Shown piece after piece: positions 10,337 to 21,946 of a stretch of DNA of 64,000 bases. Under the pieces are notes generated by a model that was not told where the DNA came from, searched no databases, and saw only the letters and a list, made by a program, of their open reading frames with translations. The translations under genes and the position numbers were made by a program. The stretch is from Sacculina carcini (Eukaryota > Arthropoda > Thecostraca > Sacculinidae): assembly GCA_916048095.2 (NCBI GenBank), contig OU696571.1, forward strand, positions 7,448,001 through 7,512,000, given 5' to 3'. The first letter of the stretch is position 1. Every line of letters starts with the position of its first letter.

Positions 10337-10925
10337 CTGAACTCCACAAGCGCGCATACATAGGCACACATAGGCACAAACACAAACACACACGAGTGCA
10401 CCATTAATTGCACACCGAACATTCCTTGTAAATCGTCCCACAAAATAAGCACACTTCTAAAGTGGACTTCAAACACCACGTAACCCAGGATTCGGCAAGA
10501 CAAAATCTTGAAATTGGAATAGAAAGGCAAACAAAATCGCCCGCAGTCGCAACATTTCTGGTATTATAATGAAGACAACACATGTTCCATTTATCCGTAT
10601 TATCATTAATATCCAATCAAACAAATAAGTTGGTTATAAATATTGAATCATCGCAATGAAATATTTCCCTATAATGACGTGCATCCCTTAGCTCAACTGG
10701 GATACGATAGCGTTTAAATCAAATTGAAACCAATTACAAAATTGATTAATTAGTCCCTGACCTACATAGACCACATTAAAACTATTTTCAAACATTTAAA
10801 GAAACATCCAGTGAGCCAAACCCAAATCGCCTACACCTGAATTAATCTAAAATTGTAAACGACAGTCAGATACAGATTCAATAGGTTCTAGGCTGGCCTG
10901 ATGCGTGACTGAAAAGGCCGCCCAC
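10337..10925 (-). other. Short GPHR intron
   Basis: 589-bp intron between two GPHR exons, GT (10925-10924) to AG (10338-10337) on the minus strand. It contains short CA-rich stretches around 10365-10395 and otherwise no recognisable element. It gives a size contrast to the neighbouring 52-kb intron of the same gene. Confidence 0.85.
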
Positions 10926-11111
10926 CTTGGTGAGAGTCAAAAGGAGCCCGCGGATGGACGTAACAACGATGCAGCCGACCACGTAAAAGGAGATCTGCTG
11001 CGACCAGAAGGTGACGTCAATGCTGAAGCCAAGCCAGTTGACAACAATATGAATTGTCTTGGTGACAGGGTCGATTTTGCCGACACGATCAAACACAATG
11101 TTCACTGTAGA
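10926..11111 (-). CDS. GPHR: GPHR/GPR89 (Golgi pH regulator), second exon in window
   Basis: A 186-bp phase-0 exon (62 codons). It begins STVNIVFDRVGKIDPV, a conserved block joining the N-terminal GPHR and the ABA_GPCR-type regions. It continues through FWSQQISF and VTSIRGLLLTLTK, a membrane helix and its conserved border. Minus-strand acceptor GCCAG ends at 11112; donor AAG|GTGGGC starts at 10925. A second AG seven bases further in would put a TGA in phase, so the upstream acceptor is the right one. The preceding exon, 63467-63610, also ends in phase 0, and the residues across the junction have the family's spacing. The exon is intact. Confidence 0.95.
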
Positions 11112-11112
11112 C

Positions 11113-11637
11113 TGGCGCGAGCACACACATACACAAATACAGACACACATGCACGCATATCTAGACGTGTGTTATTGAGTAGACATCTTATTGTTGGCAC
11201 ACGCCCTATCCATAATATAATACGGAGTACAAAGGCCTGAAAAGCTAAGAACTCATATTTCCAATGAAGAATCAGTGTCTCACCAACACAGACTGTTAAG
11301 CACACACACAAACAGATACACATGCACATATGAATGCACATACACATACAAGTACATAGACACACATAAATACACACACATACACACAGTCAGTGTTTGA
11401 CAGAGGTAGAGATCGGTTGTGTTGTCCTGGCGTCGTGTGTGAACCTGACCTTGAATGTGTTGTTTCATTGAAAGTGTGTTGTGTCACTGGTGTGCGCGTG
11501 AACACAATTGTTCTTCGCCGGCTGGTAACACCTTGTAGTGTGAGCGTGTGCAGTGAGAGAGTGTGTGTGTGTGAGATTGTATTTGAGTATGGCGTATGGC
11601 GTGCGAGTGTGTGTATGGCGTGCGAGAGTGTGTGAGC

Positions 11638-11686
<49 letters not shown>

Positions 11687-12233
11687 CGTGGCCGAAGCCA
11701 TTTTTCATTCAACTGTGCAATCAAACTCTTTTGTATTGTCTGTTCTTTAGTTGGTTTGTTTCTGTAAAAACAGGTGGAGGTGTAGTGTGATCGTTTGCAG
11801 TGAGAGTTTGTGTGTGTGAGATTGTGTTTGAGTGTGTCAGCGTCTTATTGTGTCTGTGTGATCGTGTATGGTTTAATTGTGTATGGCGTGCGAGAGTGTA
11901 CGAGCGAGTGTGTGTAGTTGTTTCGTTGTGAGTGTGTATGCGTTTAGTGAAGTGTTCATGCCCCGCGGCGGCGAGCGAGTGACCGGCTCGCCGCTGATTG
12001 GTTGTTGCAGTGGGTGAGGACTGTGCGTGTGTGTGTCCGTGTGTGCTCCCGTGTGTCACGGTGTGAGCTAAGGGTCGTGTTCGTGGCGTTGTTGGAGCGT
12101 GACGTCTTGTGGGCTTGCGTAGGGCAGTGATGCCCACGCGCGCCTGTCTGAATATAATTTAGATTTTTGATTTTATGTTACACACCTATAAGTGCAAGGG
12201 TGGAGTGAGCAAGGTAAGTCACGTCTCCAATCA
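11113..12233. repeat. CA/TG-rich low-complexity intron sequence
   Basis: Holds CACATAC-type variants at 11115-11160 and 11295-11392, a pure (TG)n run at about 11640-11682, and TGTGAGTG/TGCGAG variants up to about 12070. Many long open frames here are translations of dinucleotide repeats and not genes. From about 12130 the sequence leads into the CR1-like ORF1. Confidence 0.75.
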
Positions 12234-13438
12234 TGACTAGGGAAACTCAAAGGAAAGTAAATATCGCACAGATCGAGACAGAATTGACTGAACAGTAAAA
12301 AAATGGAATGAAATGAATGATCAATTGGATGATATAAAAGATGTAGCAAAACTGAAATGCAGATAGAATGAGGAGATTGCGGAGAAAGCTAACAAAATTA
12401 CACTCAAGGTAAAGGAAATGGATGATCAAGTGAAGGAGTTGACAAAGGAGCTGAATGATCTTAAGCAGACGAACGACAGTGTTGTCGAGGAGAATAGAAG
12501 GCTGAGGGATAATATACTGGAAATGGAAAAGAAAATGACAATTACGTGAAGAGATTATCTGAGAATTGACAAATTGGAAGGGTACAGGCGGATAGTCTGA
12601 CAGCATTGAGAAAGGAGCAAAATATGGACTAAGACGCATGAGTAAAAACTGGTTGATTTCGAAGAAGTGATGAGAGAACAGAAACAAGAACACAAAAAGA
12701 ACCTCGAAAAAAACATGGTACAAGTTCTAAAAAGAAAGGAGAGTATGGTCAGAAACTTAGAGAAAAGAAGTGTGATTGTTTTTGGACTGAAAGAAAAAGT
12801 AATTAGGGTAAGAACGCAGAAATAAGGGAATAAATGGAATTGGCATGGGAATTGACAGCAGAAGTGACAGTTAATGATAATAACCAGGTTGATTCAGAGA
12901 TTGAAGAAGTTTGCAGATTAGGCAAATACACAGGAAGCAAAGCAAGACCTATGAAAATCAGATATAGACTGCAAACAGCTCCTGAGCATATGTTGAGCCG
13001 AGCCTGGACATTGTCAAAAACGGAGACATATACAAATGTCTTTCTGAGGGAAGATTTGAGTGAATAGGAAAGGTATACGAGGAAGGTACTCTCAGCTGAA
13101 GCTAAGGACAGTTGGAAAGGAAACACGAAAGGACAGTTGTAGAGAAAACCCAGTTCTACTGAAGGACAATGGATAGATACTTGAGATAATGGTATATCAA
13201 GAAAGAAACCTAAATGATACAACAACGCATCGAAGACACTACTAGATGGGAGCACAACTTGAGGGTGGTGTATAAAAACATTGACGGGTTGAAGTCGAGA
13301 AAAACAACACATTATCTCAGGAGGATTATCTTTTTCAGGAGGATTTCAGAGGAGTTTCAGAGGAGGATTACCTCAGAAGAGGACAGCCTAACATAATGTT
13401 CTTAGTAGAAACGAAGCTTCCTCGGGATATAGATGTTA
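12234..13438 (+). pseudogene. CR1-like element A: ORF1 remnant and start of the ORF2 endonuclease
   Basis: Decayed ORF1 from the ATG at 12234: a long Lys/Glu/Asp-rich heptad region (coiled coil, about 12390-12730) in shifting frames, then a conserved block in a cleaner frame (12834-13067: RLGKYTGSKARPMKIR, LSKTETYTNVFLREDL) seen in ORF1 of CR1-like elements. ORF2 begins near 13250 with VVYKNIDGLKSRK, the usual opening of an APE-type endonuclease. After a glutamate-rich stretch made of imperfect TCAGGAGGATT repeats comes IMFLVETKLPRDIDV. The frame is cut at 13438 by the TIR element and resumes exactly at 54733. The element is antisense to GPHR and is the oldest layer of the intron. Confidence 0.75.
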
Positions 13439-13558
13439 GGCTCCTTTCACACGAGGCAACTAGTGTCCGGCACTAATGTCCGCCACTAGTTGCTTCGTAT
13501 GAAAGGCCAGGCAACCGCGTTGGGCAACTGATCCGTTGAGCGAAATTTGAAAGCACGT

Positions 13559-14368
13559 TGTTGGTAGCCATAGCAACCAATAACAAGGAGTCAGAAACTG
13601 ACTTGTTATCGCGCAAGCACAGAAAATGTGGCACGCGTTCACTATGTATTTTTAGCACAGTCCAGTTGTCAAACGAGATTTAGCGTTGATAAAACGCCGT
13701 GCGATTAGTGCAGCGCGGGAGCAGAAGCGGTGCGTGAAGAGTCTCGCCACTGAATGACCAGTCTGCACGAGCGATATCGAATATCGCTCAGCTCACCGAA
13801 AGTTGCCCCCGGCAATAGCACGAACTTCACTCGTTGTGGTGGCAGAGCGTGTGTGTGTGTAGAGCGTGTATATGTGCAGAGCGTGTGTAGGTGCAGAGCG
13901 TGCTGCGCGTGGCTAAACTCAAAGGGGTATCCTGGAGCGCAACACGTACATCGAACAGATGGATACATACTAATATATACACTTACACACGCACACACAT
14001 ATATATACATGTATATATGTATATATACATATATATACACACAATACATTACAGTACATACACATATAGGTTGATACACATAAAACGAATAAGCGCTAAC
14101 CACCAATGATACAAATGGACCATTATGCACAAAATATTAGCACTAGCACAAGACAAGACTATGTTCGCAATACTGTGTGTTCTCCTAACACATGATGCAA
14201 TACATTACACATGTTTATCGCAGACATTACTCGGAAAATACATGCTACAACATTTGTCATCAATTTTAAACAATTACATTTCGTAACTTGCACATGTGAA
14301 ACACAAAGTTGCGGCAGAATCAGCAAACAATATACATTCACAATTAAAGCGAATGCATGACGCCTACA
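13559..14368 (-). repeat. 3' LTR of gypsy element 2
   Basis: Read on the minus strand it starts TGTAGGCGTC and ends CCAACA. The pol stop codon TAG is formed by LTR bases 3-5. It includes an ATATAC-rich stretch around 13990-14045. Confidence 0.92.
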
Positions 14369-17300
14369 GGGCCCTCCCCCTAGAAGTGTCGAGAAGAAAC
14401 GAGACACGGCGATAACGCACAGGTAGGCGCACGGCACGACCGCTCCTAGTACGCAAAATGGACGGGGGATTTGTGTATGTGTCGGTGTGTGTAGCTGTGT
14501 TTTCATGACCTGACCTGATAGGGTCCGCAGCAGTTGTCGGTACCCGTGGCACGGTTGTTGGAGGCAAGATAAGTTCAGTACTGCCACCGTCGTCTCGATC
14601 ATCTGGCGGGTCAGGGGTTGAAGCTGGCTGCACATCTTCGACGAAGGCTGGTTTGCAGCGATCGATGGAGACAACTGCACGCTCGCTGTTAGTCCGGATC
14701 GTGATCAGTTTGTCCGTACGATGAATGACGGGAAACGGGCCGTCATACGGACAGTCGAGCGGGTATCTGTGTTTGTCCCGACGGACAAACACGTGTGTTG
14801 CCGTCTTCAGTGCTGCCGGAACGAACGATGGCTGATTGACTGCTCGTGGAAGTCGTGGTCGGAGTTTGCGCATGTGATTGCGCAGCGATGAAGCGAATGA
14901 AGCCGGGTCGCTGGCTGTCTGTGTTGAGTCGCTGATCAACTCGCCAGGAAGTCGCAGGGACGTTCCGTAGACCAGTTCGGCTGAGCACGCGCCGACATCA
15001 GTTTTGTGTGTCGACCGTATGCCCAACAAGGCCATGGGCAAAACATCCATCCATGATGTGTGTTCAGCAGCGCGCAAACTTGCTTTGAGCTGCCGATGGA
15101 AGCGTTCAGCCATGCCGTTGCTGCTTGGATGATAACTGGTGGTGCGTATGCGCTGACAGCCAAGCAGTCGAGTGAGTTCGGACCACAGAGACGATTCGAA
15201 TTGTGCCCCACGATCTGTTGTGATGGTTGTCGGCACGCCAAAGCGTGAGACCCACTGATGGAGAAACGCGCGTGCAACTGTTACTGCGCGAATATCCGGC
15301 AGAGGAATGGCTTCTGGCCAGCGCGAAAATCTGTCCACGCATGTGAGGAGGTATGACTGACCTTGTGACGGTGGCAATGGTCCGACGATGTCCACGTGCA
15401 CGTGACTGAAGCGCTCTCCAGGTGGCTGAAATGGTTGCACCGCGCTCTTCGTGTGACGGGTAACTTTCGCTCGTTGACACTGCAGGCATGTTCGGGTCCA
15501 CTTGCGCACGTCGCGGTCCATGTTCGGCCACACGAAGCGTGACGAGACAAGCTTCACAGTTGCATCGATGCCTGGATGTGAAAGGTTGTGCAGAGAAGAC
15601 GTGTAAGGCCGGCGTAATGCTGTTGGAAGCACTGGGCGAGGTCGACCGGTGGACTCGTCGCACAAAACTTTCGCTTCGCCGAACATGACATCGCGTAGCT
15701 TCAGCGATGACGTCGAGTTGCGAAGCGTCTCCAACGAAGTGTCTTCTCGTTGAGCCGCAGCTAGGGAGACGTAATCGTCGACTTGGCACGACGGAACAGT
15801 CAGTACAGCTGCTGTTCTGGAAAGTGCATCAGCCACTGTGTTTTGGCTGCCAGGCAGGTGTCGGATCTCTGACACAAATTGGCTGATGAAATCCAGATGT
15901 CGTAGCTCGCGAGGCGAATATTTCTCCGACATGGAAGGCAAAGCATGCACGAGAGGGCGATGGTCGGTGAACACGATGACGTCACGGCCTTCGATCGTGT
16001 AGCGGAAGTGGCGAACTGCCGAGTACACTCCGAGCAGCTCTCTTCCGAATGTGCTGTATCGCCGTTCAGTAGACGTCAGAGTCTTGGAAAAGTAGCTGAG
16101 GGGCTGCCACAGACCATTGGTGTGCTGTTGTAATACTCCGCCAACACCAGTGTCCGACGCGTCGACCAGGATGCTCAAGGGAGCACCGGGGATTTGGTGT
16201 GCCAGCATACTGCTCTCTGCCAGGGCTGCTTTGGCTGCATGGAAAGTGTCGATGCTCTGTTGCGTCCATGCTACCGGAGCTTTGGAGCGTTTGGCGCGGT
16301 GTGTGAGAAGAGCGTGCAGAGGTTGTAATACAGCAGCTGCGTTGGGTATAAAGCGGTGGTAATACGCCACCATACCCAAAAATCGACGAAGCTGAGACTG
16401 GCTGTTCGGCTGTGGAAATTCTTTGATGGCGCGAACTTTGTCGTCGAGTGGGAAAATGCCGCCGGATGTAACGCGGTGTCCGAGAAAGGAGACAGAGTCG
16501 CGGCCAAACACACACTTGCTCTTGTTGATGACTACGCCGTAGGACTGCAGTCTCTGGAAGACGGCGCGAAGGTGTCTTAGGTGTTCGTCTTTGCTTGCTG
16601 ATGCCACCAAAATATCGTCGAGGTATGCGAAGCAGCCGTCAGCACCGCGCAGAACTTCGTCGATGAAGCGCTGGAACGTGGAACCGGCGTTGCGCAGACC
16701 GAATGGCATTCGCACCATCTCGTACAGACCAAACGGCGTGGCGATGGCTGTCTTTGCGACGTCTGCGGACTCCACGGGAATTTGGTGGTATGCACGGACC
16801 AGGTCCACTGTGGAGAAGATGTTGCAGCCGCTGAGTTTCGCCGAAAAGTCTCGAAGGTACGGAAGTGGGTACCGGTCCGGAAGCGTTTGTGCGTTGAGTG
16901 CCCGGTAGTCACCACACGGTCTCCATTGGCCGGGTGATTTCTTGGGCACCATGTGGAGAGGCGATGACCAAGCACTCTTGGACGGACGAATGATATCCAA
17001 GCGCAGCATGTTGTCAAATTCGTGCTTGGCGATGTTGGCTCTGTCTGGGGCTAAACGCCGAGGGCGAATGTGGATCGGCGGGCCCTTGGTCACGATGTGG
17101 TGTGTCACATTGTGCTTGACTGAACCAGTTGTGCGTTCTTGCGTGATTTCGGGAAACGACGCAACTAGGCGCTCGTACGGGTCGGTGGGGTCATTGACCA
17201 ATCGTATGCCAATCGAGGCTATGCGTGAAGCTGAACCCTTAGCACACACGTCTCCTTGATGTAGCAGCTGCTTTTTGGCGACGTCGACGACCAGTTGATT

Positions 17301-17696
17301 GGCTGCGAGGAAATCAGTGCCGAGGATAGGCATGCTAACGTCGGCCACAAGCACGCACCAGACGAAAGTTCTTGAGCTGAAAACAATTCTGGTCTTGTAT
17401 GTCCCGAAGACTGCAATTTTTGAGCCGTTGGCAGCTTGAAGCATCTGATCTTGTCTGTGCGCTTGCAGCTTGATGTGTCTCGGCACGAAGCCCCTGGGAA
17501 CCACACTGACTTGCGCGCCGGTATCAATCAAGAACCGCTGACCGGATGTTTCGTCTTCGATGAAGAGGAGAGATGCGCTTATACGTGAGCCACCAGTGCA
17601 CTGCGCGATGTGTTGGTGGCTTGCTAGTTTAAATGCCACGAGCAAGGAGGCGTGCAGCGACGCGCTGATGAGCCGAACCGGGCATGGTAAAAGCAC
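14364..17696 (-). CDS. pol: Pol of gypsy element 2 (PR-RT-RNase H-IN)
   Basis: Intact frame of 1110 codons in the -1 frame relative to gag. Only residues after the slip site (17627-17633) are translated as Pol. Protease: DTGA at residues 58-61. RT: core box AYLDDILVA. RNase [14 protein letters not shown], then the [11 protein letters not shown] block. Integrase: H-x-H finger with CLQCQRAK, and a catalytic triad in [18 protein letters not shown] and [16 protein letters not shown]-like module ([10 protein letters not shown]) and an [15 protein letters not shown] tail follow. That tail matches the end of element 1 Pol, supporting common clade membership. The polypurine tract is translated as part of the last codons, and the stop lies inside the LTR. 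Confidence 0.93.
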   Translation of the reverse strand: MLLPCPVRLISASLHASLLVAFKLASHQHIAQCTGGSRISASLLFIEDETSGQRFLIDTGAQVSVVPRGFVPRHIKLQAHRQDQMLQAANGSKIAVFGTYKTRIVFSSRTFVWCVLVADVSMPILGTDFLAANQLVVDVAKKQLLHQGDVCAKGSASRIASIGIRLVNDPTDPYERLVASFPEITQERTTGSVKHNVTHHIVTKGPPIHIRPRRLAPDRANIAKHEFDNMLRLDIIRPSKSAWSSPLHMVPKKSPGQWRPCGDYRALNAQTLPDRYPLPYLRDFSAKLSGCNIFSTVDLVRAYHQIPVESADVAKTAIATPFGLYEMVRMPFGLRNAGSTFQRFIDEVLRGADGCFAYLDDILVASASKDEHLRHLRAVFQRLQSYGVVINKSKCVFGRDSVSFLGHRVTSGGIFPLDDKVRAIKEFPQPNSQSQLRRFLGMVAYYHRFIPNAAAVLQPLHALLTHRAKRSKAPVAWTQQSIDTFHAAKAALAESSMLAHQIPGAPLSILVDASDTGVGGVLQQHTNGLWQPLSYFSKTLTSTERRYSTFGRELLGVYSAVRHFRYTIEGRDVIVFTDHRPLVHALPSMSEKYSPRELRHLDFISQFVSEIRHLPGSQNTVADALSRTAAVLTVPSCQVDDYVSLAAAQREDTSLETLRNSTSSLKLRDVMFGEAKVLCDESTGRPRPVLPTALRRPYTSSLHNLSHPGIDATVKLVSSRFVWPNMDRDVRKWTRTCLQCQRAKVTRHTKSAVQPFQPPGERFSHVHVDIVGPLPPSQGQSYLLTCVDRFSRWPEAIPLPDIRAVTVARAFLHQWVSRFGVPTTITTDRGAQFESSLWSELTRLLGCQRIRTTSYHPSSNGMAERFHRQLKASLRAAEHTSWMDVLPMALLGIRSTHKTDVGACSAELVYGTSLRLPGELISDSTQTASDPASFASSLRNHMRKLRPRLPRAVNQPSFVPAALKTATHVFVRRDKHRYPLDCPYDGPFPVIHRTDKLITIRTNSERAVVSIDRCKPAFVEDVQPASTPDPPDDRDDGGSTELILPPTTVPRVPTTAADPIRSGHENTATHTDTYTNPPSILRTRSGRAVRLPVRYRRVSFLLDTSRGRAL

Positions 17697-18496
17697 AGGC
17701 GCGGTTGGTTCGGGCTGCGGCGCGCTGGTGAGCCGTCTCGTGAGCGAGCATCCGGTGATGGAGAACGGCGTCGGGTTCTGTCGCGTGAGTTGCTCCTGTA
17801 TCGTGTCGGAAAAGGTGCGTAATTTGACATCGTCGCGTTGTCTCGGGCTGCCATTGCCGATTCAAGGCGTTTGTGTGAATGTTCCAGCTGCTCAATTTTG
17901 GCGAGCAGGATAGCCATGTTGTCCTCTGTTGGTGGCGGCGGCGAAGAAACAGCTGTCACTGCTTGGGCCGCTTGTGTAGCCTCCAGGTAGCGGTCGGCGG
18001 CATTGGCGAGCTCATCGAGTTGAGCAGATGTTGGCAGAAGAGAGAGTGCTGCTCGTGTCCCTTGTGGCAGTCGCTGTAGAAACAGCGTGCGCAGCAAGCC
18101 GGTGTCTTCTGGCGTGTCGCCTGCCGCTGCCAGCTCGTTGCGCATGCAGCGCAGTAGAGCCGATGGCCGTTGGTCACCCAGCTGCTGTCGTGAAAGCAGC
18201 GCTTCCAGGCGAGACGTACGCGATTGTGCCAGACGAGACTGCAGGGCGGTACTCAACGCAGCGAACGATCTTGATGTGCGAATGACATCCTTCACTTGAG
18301 CTGCCACTGTGATGGGAAGATTTGCCACAATCATCTTGAAGCGGGTCTCGTCAGAGGAAATCCCAGCGATGTCGAATGCGCACTCAACCTGAATGAGCCA
18401 CATCTCGGGTTCCTCGGCTGAAAAAGGTGGCAGGCGGAATGTAGCCATCGGGCGTACTTCGGAAGTAGCCGTTTGCGCAGCTGCGTCTGGGGACAT
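17624..18496 (-). CDS. gag: Gag of gypsy element 2 (CHCC zinc finger)
   Basis: Gag of about 290 residues if started at the ATG at 18496. The frame is open further upstream, through the PBS and into the 5' LTR, to an ATG at 18634, so a longer start (for example the ATG at 18548 in U5) is possible. The capsid-like region includes [15 protein letters not shown] and [15 protein letters not shown], aligned with [15 protein letters not shown] of element 1. The C-terminus has [18 protein letters not shown], a CX2HX9CX3C finger. The last codons TTA AAC form the slippery site and the stop TAG follows immediately. Intact. Confidence 0.9.
   Translation of the reverse strand: MSPDAAAQTATSEVRPMATFRLPPFSAEEPEMWLIQVECAFDIAGISSDETRFKMIVANLPITVAAQVKDVIRTSRSFAALSTALQSRLAQSRTSRLEALLSRQQLGDQRPSALLRCMRNELAAAGDTPEDTGLLRTLFLQRLPQGTRAALSLLPTSAQLDELANAADRYLEATQAAQAVTAVSSPPPPTEDNMAILLAKIEQLEHSHKRLESAMAARDNATMSNYAPFPTRYRSNSRDRTRRRSPSPDARSRDGSPARRSPNQPRLCFYHARFGSSARRCTPPCSWHLN
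17627..17633 (-). promoter_or_regulatory. -1 frameshift slippery heptamer of gypsy element 2
   Basis: On the minus strand T_TTA_AAC in the gag frame, touching the gag stop TAG at 17624-17626. Same heptamer and same placement as in element 1, although the surrounding protein sequence differs. Confidence 0.85.
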
Positions 18497-18534
18497 GTCA
18501 CTCTTGAAAGTGTCCGTAAGACGGGAGTCACCAC

Positions 18535-19344
18535 TGTTGGTAGCCATAGCAACCAATAACAAGGAGTCAGAAACTGACTTGTTATCGCGCAAGCACAGAA
18601 AATGTGGCACGCGTTCACTATGTATTTTTAGCACAGTCCAGTTGTCAAACGAGATTTAGCGTTGATAAAACGCCGTGCGATTAGTGCAGCGCGGGAGCAG
18701 AAGCGGTGCGTGAAGAGTCTCGCCACTGAATGACCAGTCTGCACGAGCGATATCGAATATCGCTCAGCTCACCGAAAGTTGCCCCCGGCAATAGCACGAA
18801 CTTCACTCGTTGTGGTGGCAGAGCGTGTGTGTGTGTAGAGCGTGTATATGTGCAGAGCGTGTGTAGGTGCAGAGCGTGCTGCGCGTGGCTAAACTCAAAG
18901 GGGTATCCTGGAGCGCAACACGTACATCGAACAGATGGATACATACTAATATATACACTTACACACGCACACACATATATATACATGTATATATGTATAT
19001 ATACATATATATACACACAATACATTACAGTACATACACATATAGGTTGATACACATAAAACGAATAAGCGCTAACCACCAATGATACAAATGGACCATT
19101 ATGCACAAAATATTAGCACTAGCACAAGACAAGACTATGTTCGCAATACTGTGTGTTCTCCTAACACATGATGCAATACATTACACATGTTTATCGCAGA
19201 CATTACTCGGAAAATACATGCTACAACATTTGTCATCAATTTTAAACAATTACATTTCGTAACTTGCACATGTGAAACACAAAGTTGCGGCAGAATCAGC
19301 AAACAATATACATTCACAATTAAAGCGAATGCATGACGCCTACA
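18535..19344 (-). repeat. 5' LTR of gypsy element 2
   Basis: Apparently identical to 13559-14368, shifted by 4976 bp. The PBS region GTGGTGACTCCCG begins next to it at 18534 (minus strand). Confidence 0.92.
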
Positions 19345-19348
19345 ACGT

Positions 19349-19800
19349 GACATAGCAACCATGGCTCATCCAGTCTGTTGTTTCTTTGAGGTTTTCAAGG
19401 TGATTTTGATGAGTTTCTAGATATTTTTTGCAGAGGATGGACTTATTGGGTGTGGTCGTCTCTGTATGGTTGGCTGCTGCAATCTTGATGCCACCACTGA
19501 AGCTGTAGGGGCGTGCAAAATGAGCTATTTTCAGTTGGGCTAGCGGAATTTCCGAAGATTTTGATTTGAAATTGTGATATAGTTGAATGAAGTGCAACAA
19601 ATCGTGCTTTCTTCCGATTAGCGACTCGCGAAATGCATAATTTCGAGTTAATGTTTACTTAATTTCGAGTCATCAGCCGTGTAGTAGCGGCGCTGATGGC
19701 TGCACGCACCACGGCTGAGCTCAGTGTGTGTGTTTGTGACGTGACGTTGTTCACTTCCTATAATGTAACTTTGAGTTGTTCTGTAATTTTGTATAATGTT
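19349..19800. other. TIR-element interior or host, no recognisable gene
   Basis: After the target duplicate of gypsy element 2 the interrupted sequence continues. A short minus-strand open frame (19340-19600) has no motif I recognise. From about 19615 the sequence changes character and may be the 5' untranslated region of the non-LTR element that follows. Confidence 0.4.
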
Positions 19801-19929
19801 CTATGATAACCCATCATAGTGCTCCAGTACTGGTGCCCTAGTGCTAGTGAAACCGGCAAGTCTTGTGGTCGCATACATTTATATTGGATACATACATACA
19901 TTTCTTTTGGATGCATTTCGCAGCCTATA

Positions 19930-20138
19930 CATGACAGTGTAGCGCTCTACAAAAAATCGGCGATACAAGTGAGAATATTTCTTCAAACTCGGCTGTCCTG
20001 GACTGTAGACGGCGCCGCACACGCCGAGGAAGACGTGCCAACTACCGCGGCTGTCGTGGCGGCCGAAGCCGACGAATACACGTCCAGCTAGGACGCAGAC
20101 CGCAAAGGAAATATACGCCACGCACATCAACTGACCGA
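19930..20138 (+). pseudogene. Non-LTR element B: ORF2 N-terminal region
   Basis: An arginine/glycine-rich frame (RRRTRRGRRANYRG) leads up to the target site of the inserted element 20139-21931 and continues in the same frame after it (21947). It is the start of ORF2 of a non-LTR element whose endonuclease follows. Confidence 0.55.
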
Positions 20139-21931
20139 CTGACTGACTGACTGGCTACCGCTTCTCGACGTCCAAAACGGTCGGTGTACACTTCTGCCGC
20201 CGTCGAGGTGCCTGCCCTGACATGGAAGTGGAATTGTACGGCAGTGCTGTCTCATTCCAACGCACGGTTCGGTTTTTAGGGGTCACGTTGGACTCGCGCT
20301 TGACCTACACCGACCATATTTCACAGCTGAGAACCACATGTCTAAAGGCACTGAATGTGCTGAAGACTGTTTCCCGCATGCAGTATGGAGCAGATCGACA
20401 GTCCCTTCTCCTTCTGTACCGCTCGTTAGTCAGGTCGCGTCTCGATTACTCAAGCATTGTATATGATCTGGCTTCGGAGTCAGCAAAAAGCCGTTTGAAT
20501 GTCGTACACCACGCAGGGATACGCATTGCCACCGGTGCGTTTCGCACGTCGCCAATCGTCAGCCTCCTCGTTGAGGCTGATGAGGCTCCGCTGGCGCTCC
20601 GTCGTCAAGAGCTGGACATGCGTTATTCTTGCAAGCTGGCAAGCACCCATGAAAACCCCGCGTATGACGTGGTATTTTCCCAGCATGTGCCTGAGCAGCA
20701 GCACCTTCCAGGACCTCAGTGTTCTGTGCTGTTTTGCAGCAAAATGAAGGCATTGCTGGAGTCATGCGGGATGGGTGCTAACGACGTCCTCAGACAAGAA
20801 TACACGGCGGAGTCACCCTGGGAATTGGTCACACCCGAGGTTGACGTCTCGCTAGCAGCTCTGCCGAAACACCGTACAGTGCCCAGTGTGCTTCGCTCAA
20901 ACACACCGGAGCGAATTCATTCTTACGGACGGTATACTGCCGTGTACACTGATGGATCTAAGTCGGCCAGTGGTGTGGGTTGTGCGTTTGTAAGTGGAGG
21001 TACGTGCCGCTCGAGCACGCTGCCACCGAGCGCCTCCATTTACACGGCTGAACTTCACGCTATCCTGCTGGCCCTGGTTTTTATTCGCTCATCTTCATTT
21101 TCATTGTTTTTAGTTCTATCCGACTCTCTTAGTGCTTCAACTTCATTATCGTCTTTCTCCTTACATCCTCTTTTACAAAGGATATTTATCTCTCCTGATA
21201 TCATCCACCACCAGGGCAAGCGTGCGAAGTTCTGCTGGATTCCGGCCCATATTGGTATTTTGGGCAACGAGCGAGCTGACAGAGCCGCAAAAAGAGCTGC
21301 TGAACGAGACTTTTATTCATTTTATTTTAATTTTCCCATTCCGTATTCGGACTTTTATCCTATTATACATCGTTTTATCCGTTCTCGCTGGCAGCTCTCC
21401 TGGGACGAATGTGGTTCTAACAAATTAAAAGCTATGAAGCCCGAAATCGGACATTTGATGTGCTCTTGTCGCCGGAAGAGGTCCGGGGAAGTGTCGCTCT
21501 GTCGTCTGCGTGTGGGTCACACGTACGATACGCATCGCCATCTTCTACTCGGACAACCTGAACCCACGTGCAGCGCATGTGATGCACGTCTCTCCGTGCA
21601 GCACATCCTGGTGGAATGCCCATCATTCTCAGAGGCGCGTCAACGTTTTCTTGGATCCGTTCGGACTATTCACGATGTTCTCGGATAGGAGCAATCGGCG
21701 GTCATTGAGGGCCGCATTTTTTAGTTTTTACGGCTTTTGCCTTTTAGAATTATTTATTGAGTTATATTTCTTGACTTTCACATTCATTTTGTTCACTATC
21801 ACACTTATTTATTTCATCATTCCATTCCTCATGTCCATCATTTTAGGGTGTTTGGGCTATAAATAGACTGGGGGGTGCCGTATGGTCCCAGAGGCCGGTG
21901 CATCCCATAAACACAAATAACAACAACAACA
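20139..21931 (+). mobile_element. 5'-truncated non-LTR element with RNase H (I/Nimb-like)
   Basis: Insertion bounded by a 15-bp target duplication, ACATCAACTGACCGA (20124-20138 and 21932-21946), ending in a (CAA)n tail at about 21917-21931. It starts inside the RT gene, so the 5' part was never copied, as usual in target-primed integration. The 3' UTR (CTGGGG...TGGTCCCAGAGGCCGGTGC) is shared with the minus-strand derivative at about 22200-23806, so both belong to one family. It is inserted into ORF2 of non-LTR element B. Confidence 0.88.
20147..21688 (+). pseudogene. RT C-terminal part plus RNase H of the truncated element
   Basis: Open frame of about 514 codons without ORF1, endonuclease or RT palm. 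It starts with the RT segment FSTSKTVGVHF followed by RFLGVTLDSRLTYTDHI. RNase H follows: VYTDGSKSASGVGCAF, then TAELHAILLAL, VLSDSLSAS and WIPAHIGILGNERADRAAK, carrying the acidic residues and conserved histidine. A C-terminal CCHC-type finger (CSACDARLSVQHILVEC) completes it. RT plus RNase H plus terminal finger is the layout of I-group elements. The frame is open, so decay since insertion is small, but the copy cannot move by itself. Confidence 0.85.
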
Positions 21932-21946
21932 ACATCAACTGACCGA

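Larger units (their letters stand above)
13559..19344 (-). mobile_element. Ty3/gypsy element 2, CsRn1/Kabuki-type, complete
   Basis: Minus-strand LTR retrotransposon of 5786 bp, TSD ACGT at 13555-13558 and 19345-19348. LTRs of 810 bp at 13559-14368 (3') and 18535-19344 (5') appear identical. The gag finger is CHCC, as in gypsy element 1, and pol is open throughout. It is the same clade as element 1 but a different family: LTR sequence and length differ and the PBS (TGGTGACTCCCG on the minus strand) differs slightly. It lies inside the TTA-flanked TIR element. Recent and possibly active. Confidence 0.93.

Noticed and set aside
12247-12723. 158-codon Phe/Leu-rich membrane-like frame on the minus strand
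   Set aside because: It is the antisense of a Lys/Glu-rich coiled-coil ORF1; antisense of such sequence always looks hydrophobic.
19819-20091. 90-codon frame starting at 19819 as an independent gene
   Set aside because: Another frame of the same stretch gives an arginine-rich lead that continues in phase across the 15-bp target duplication into the endonuclease of element B.
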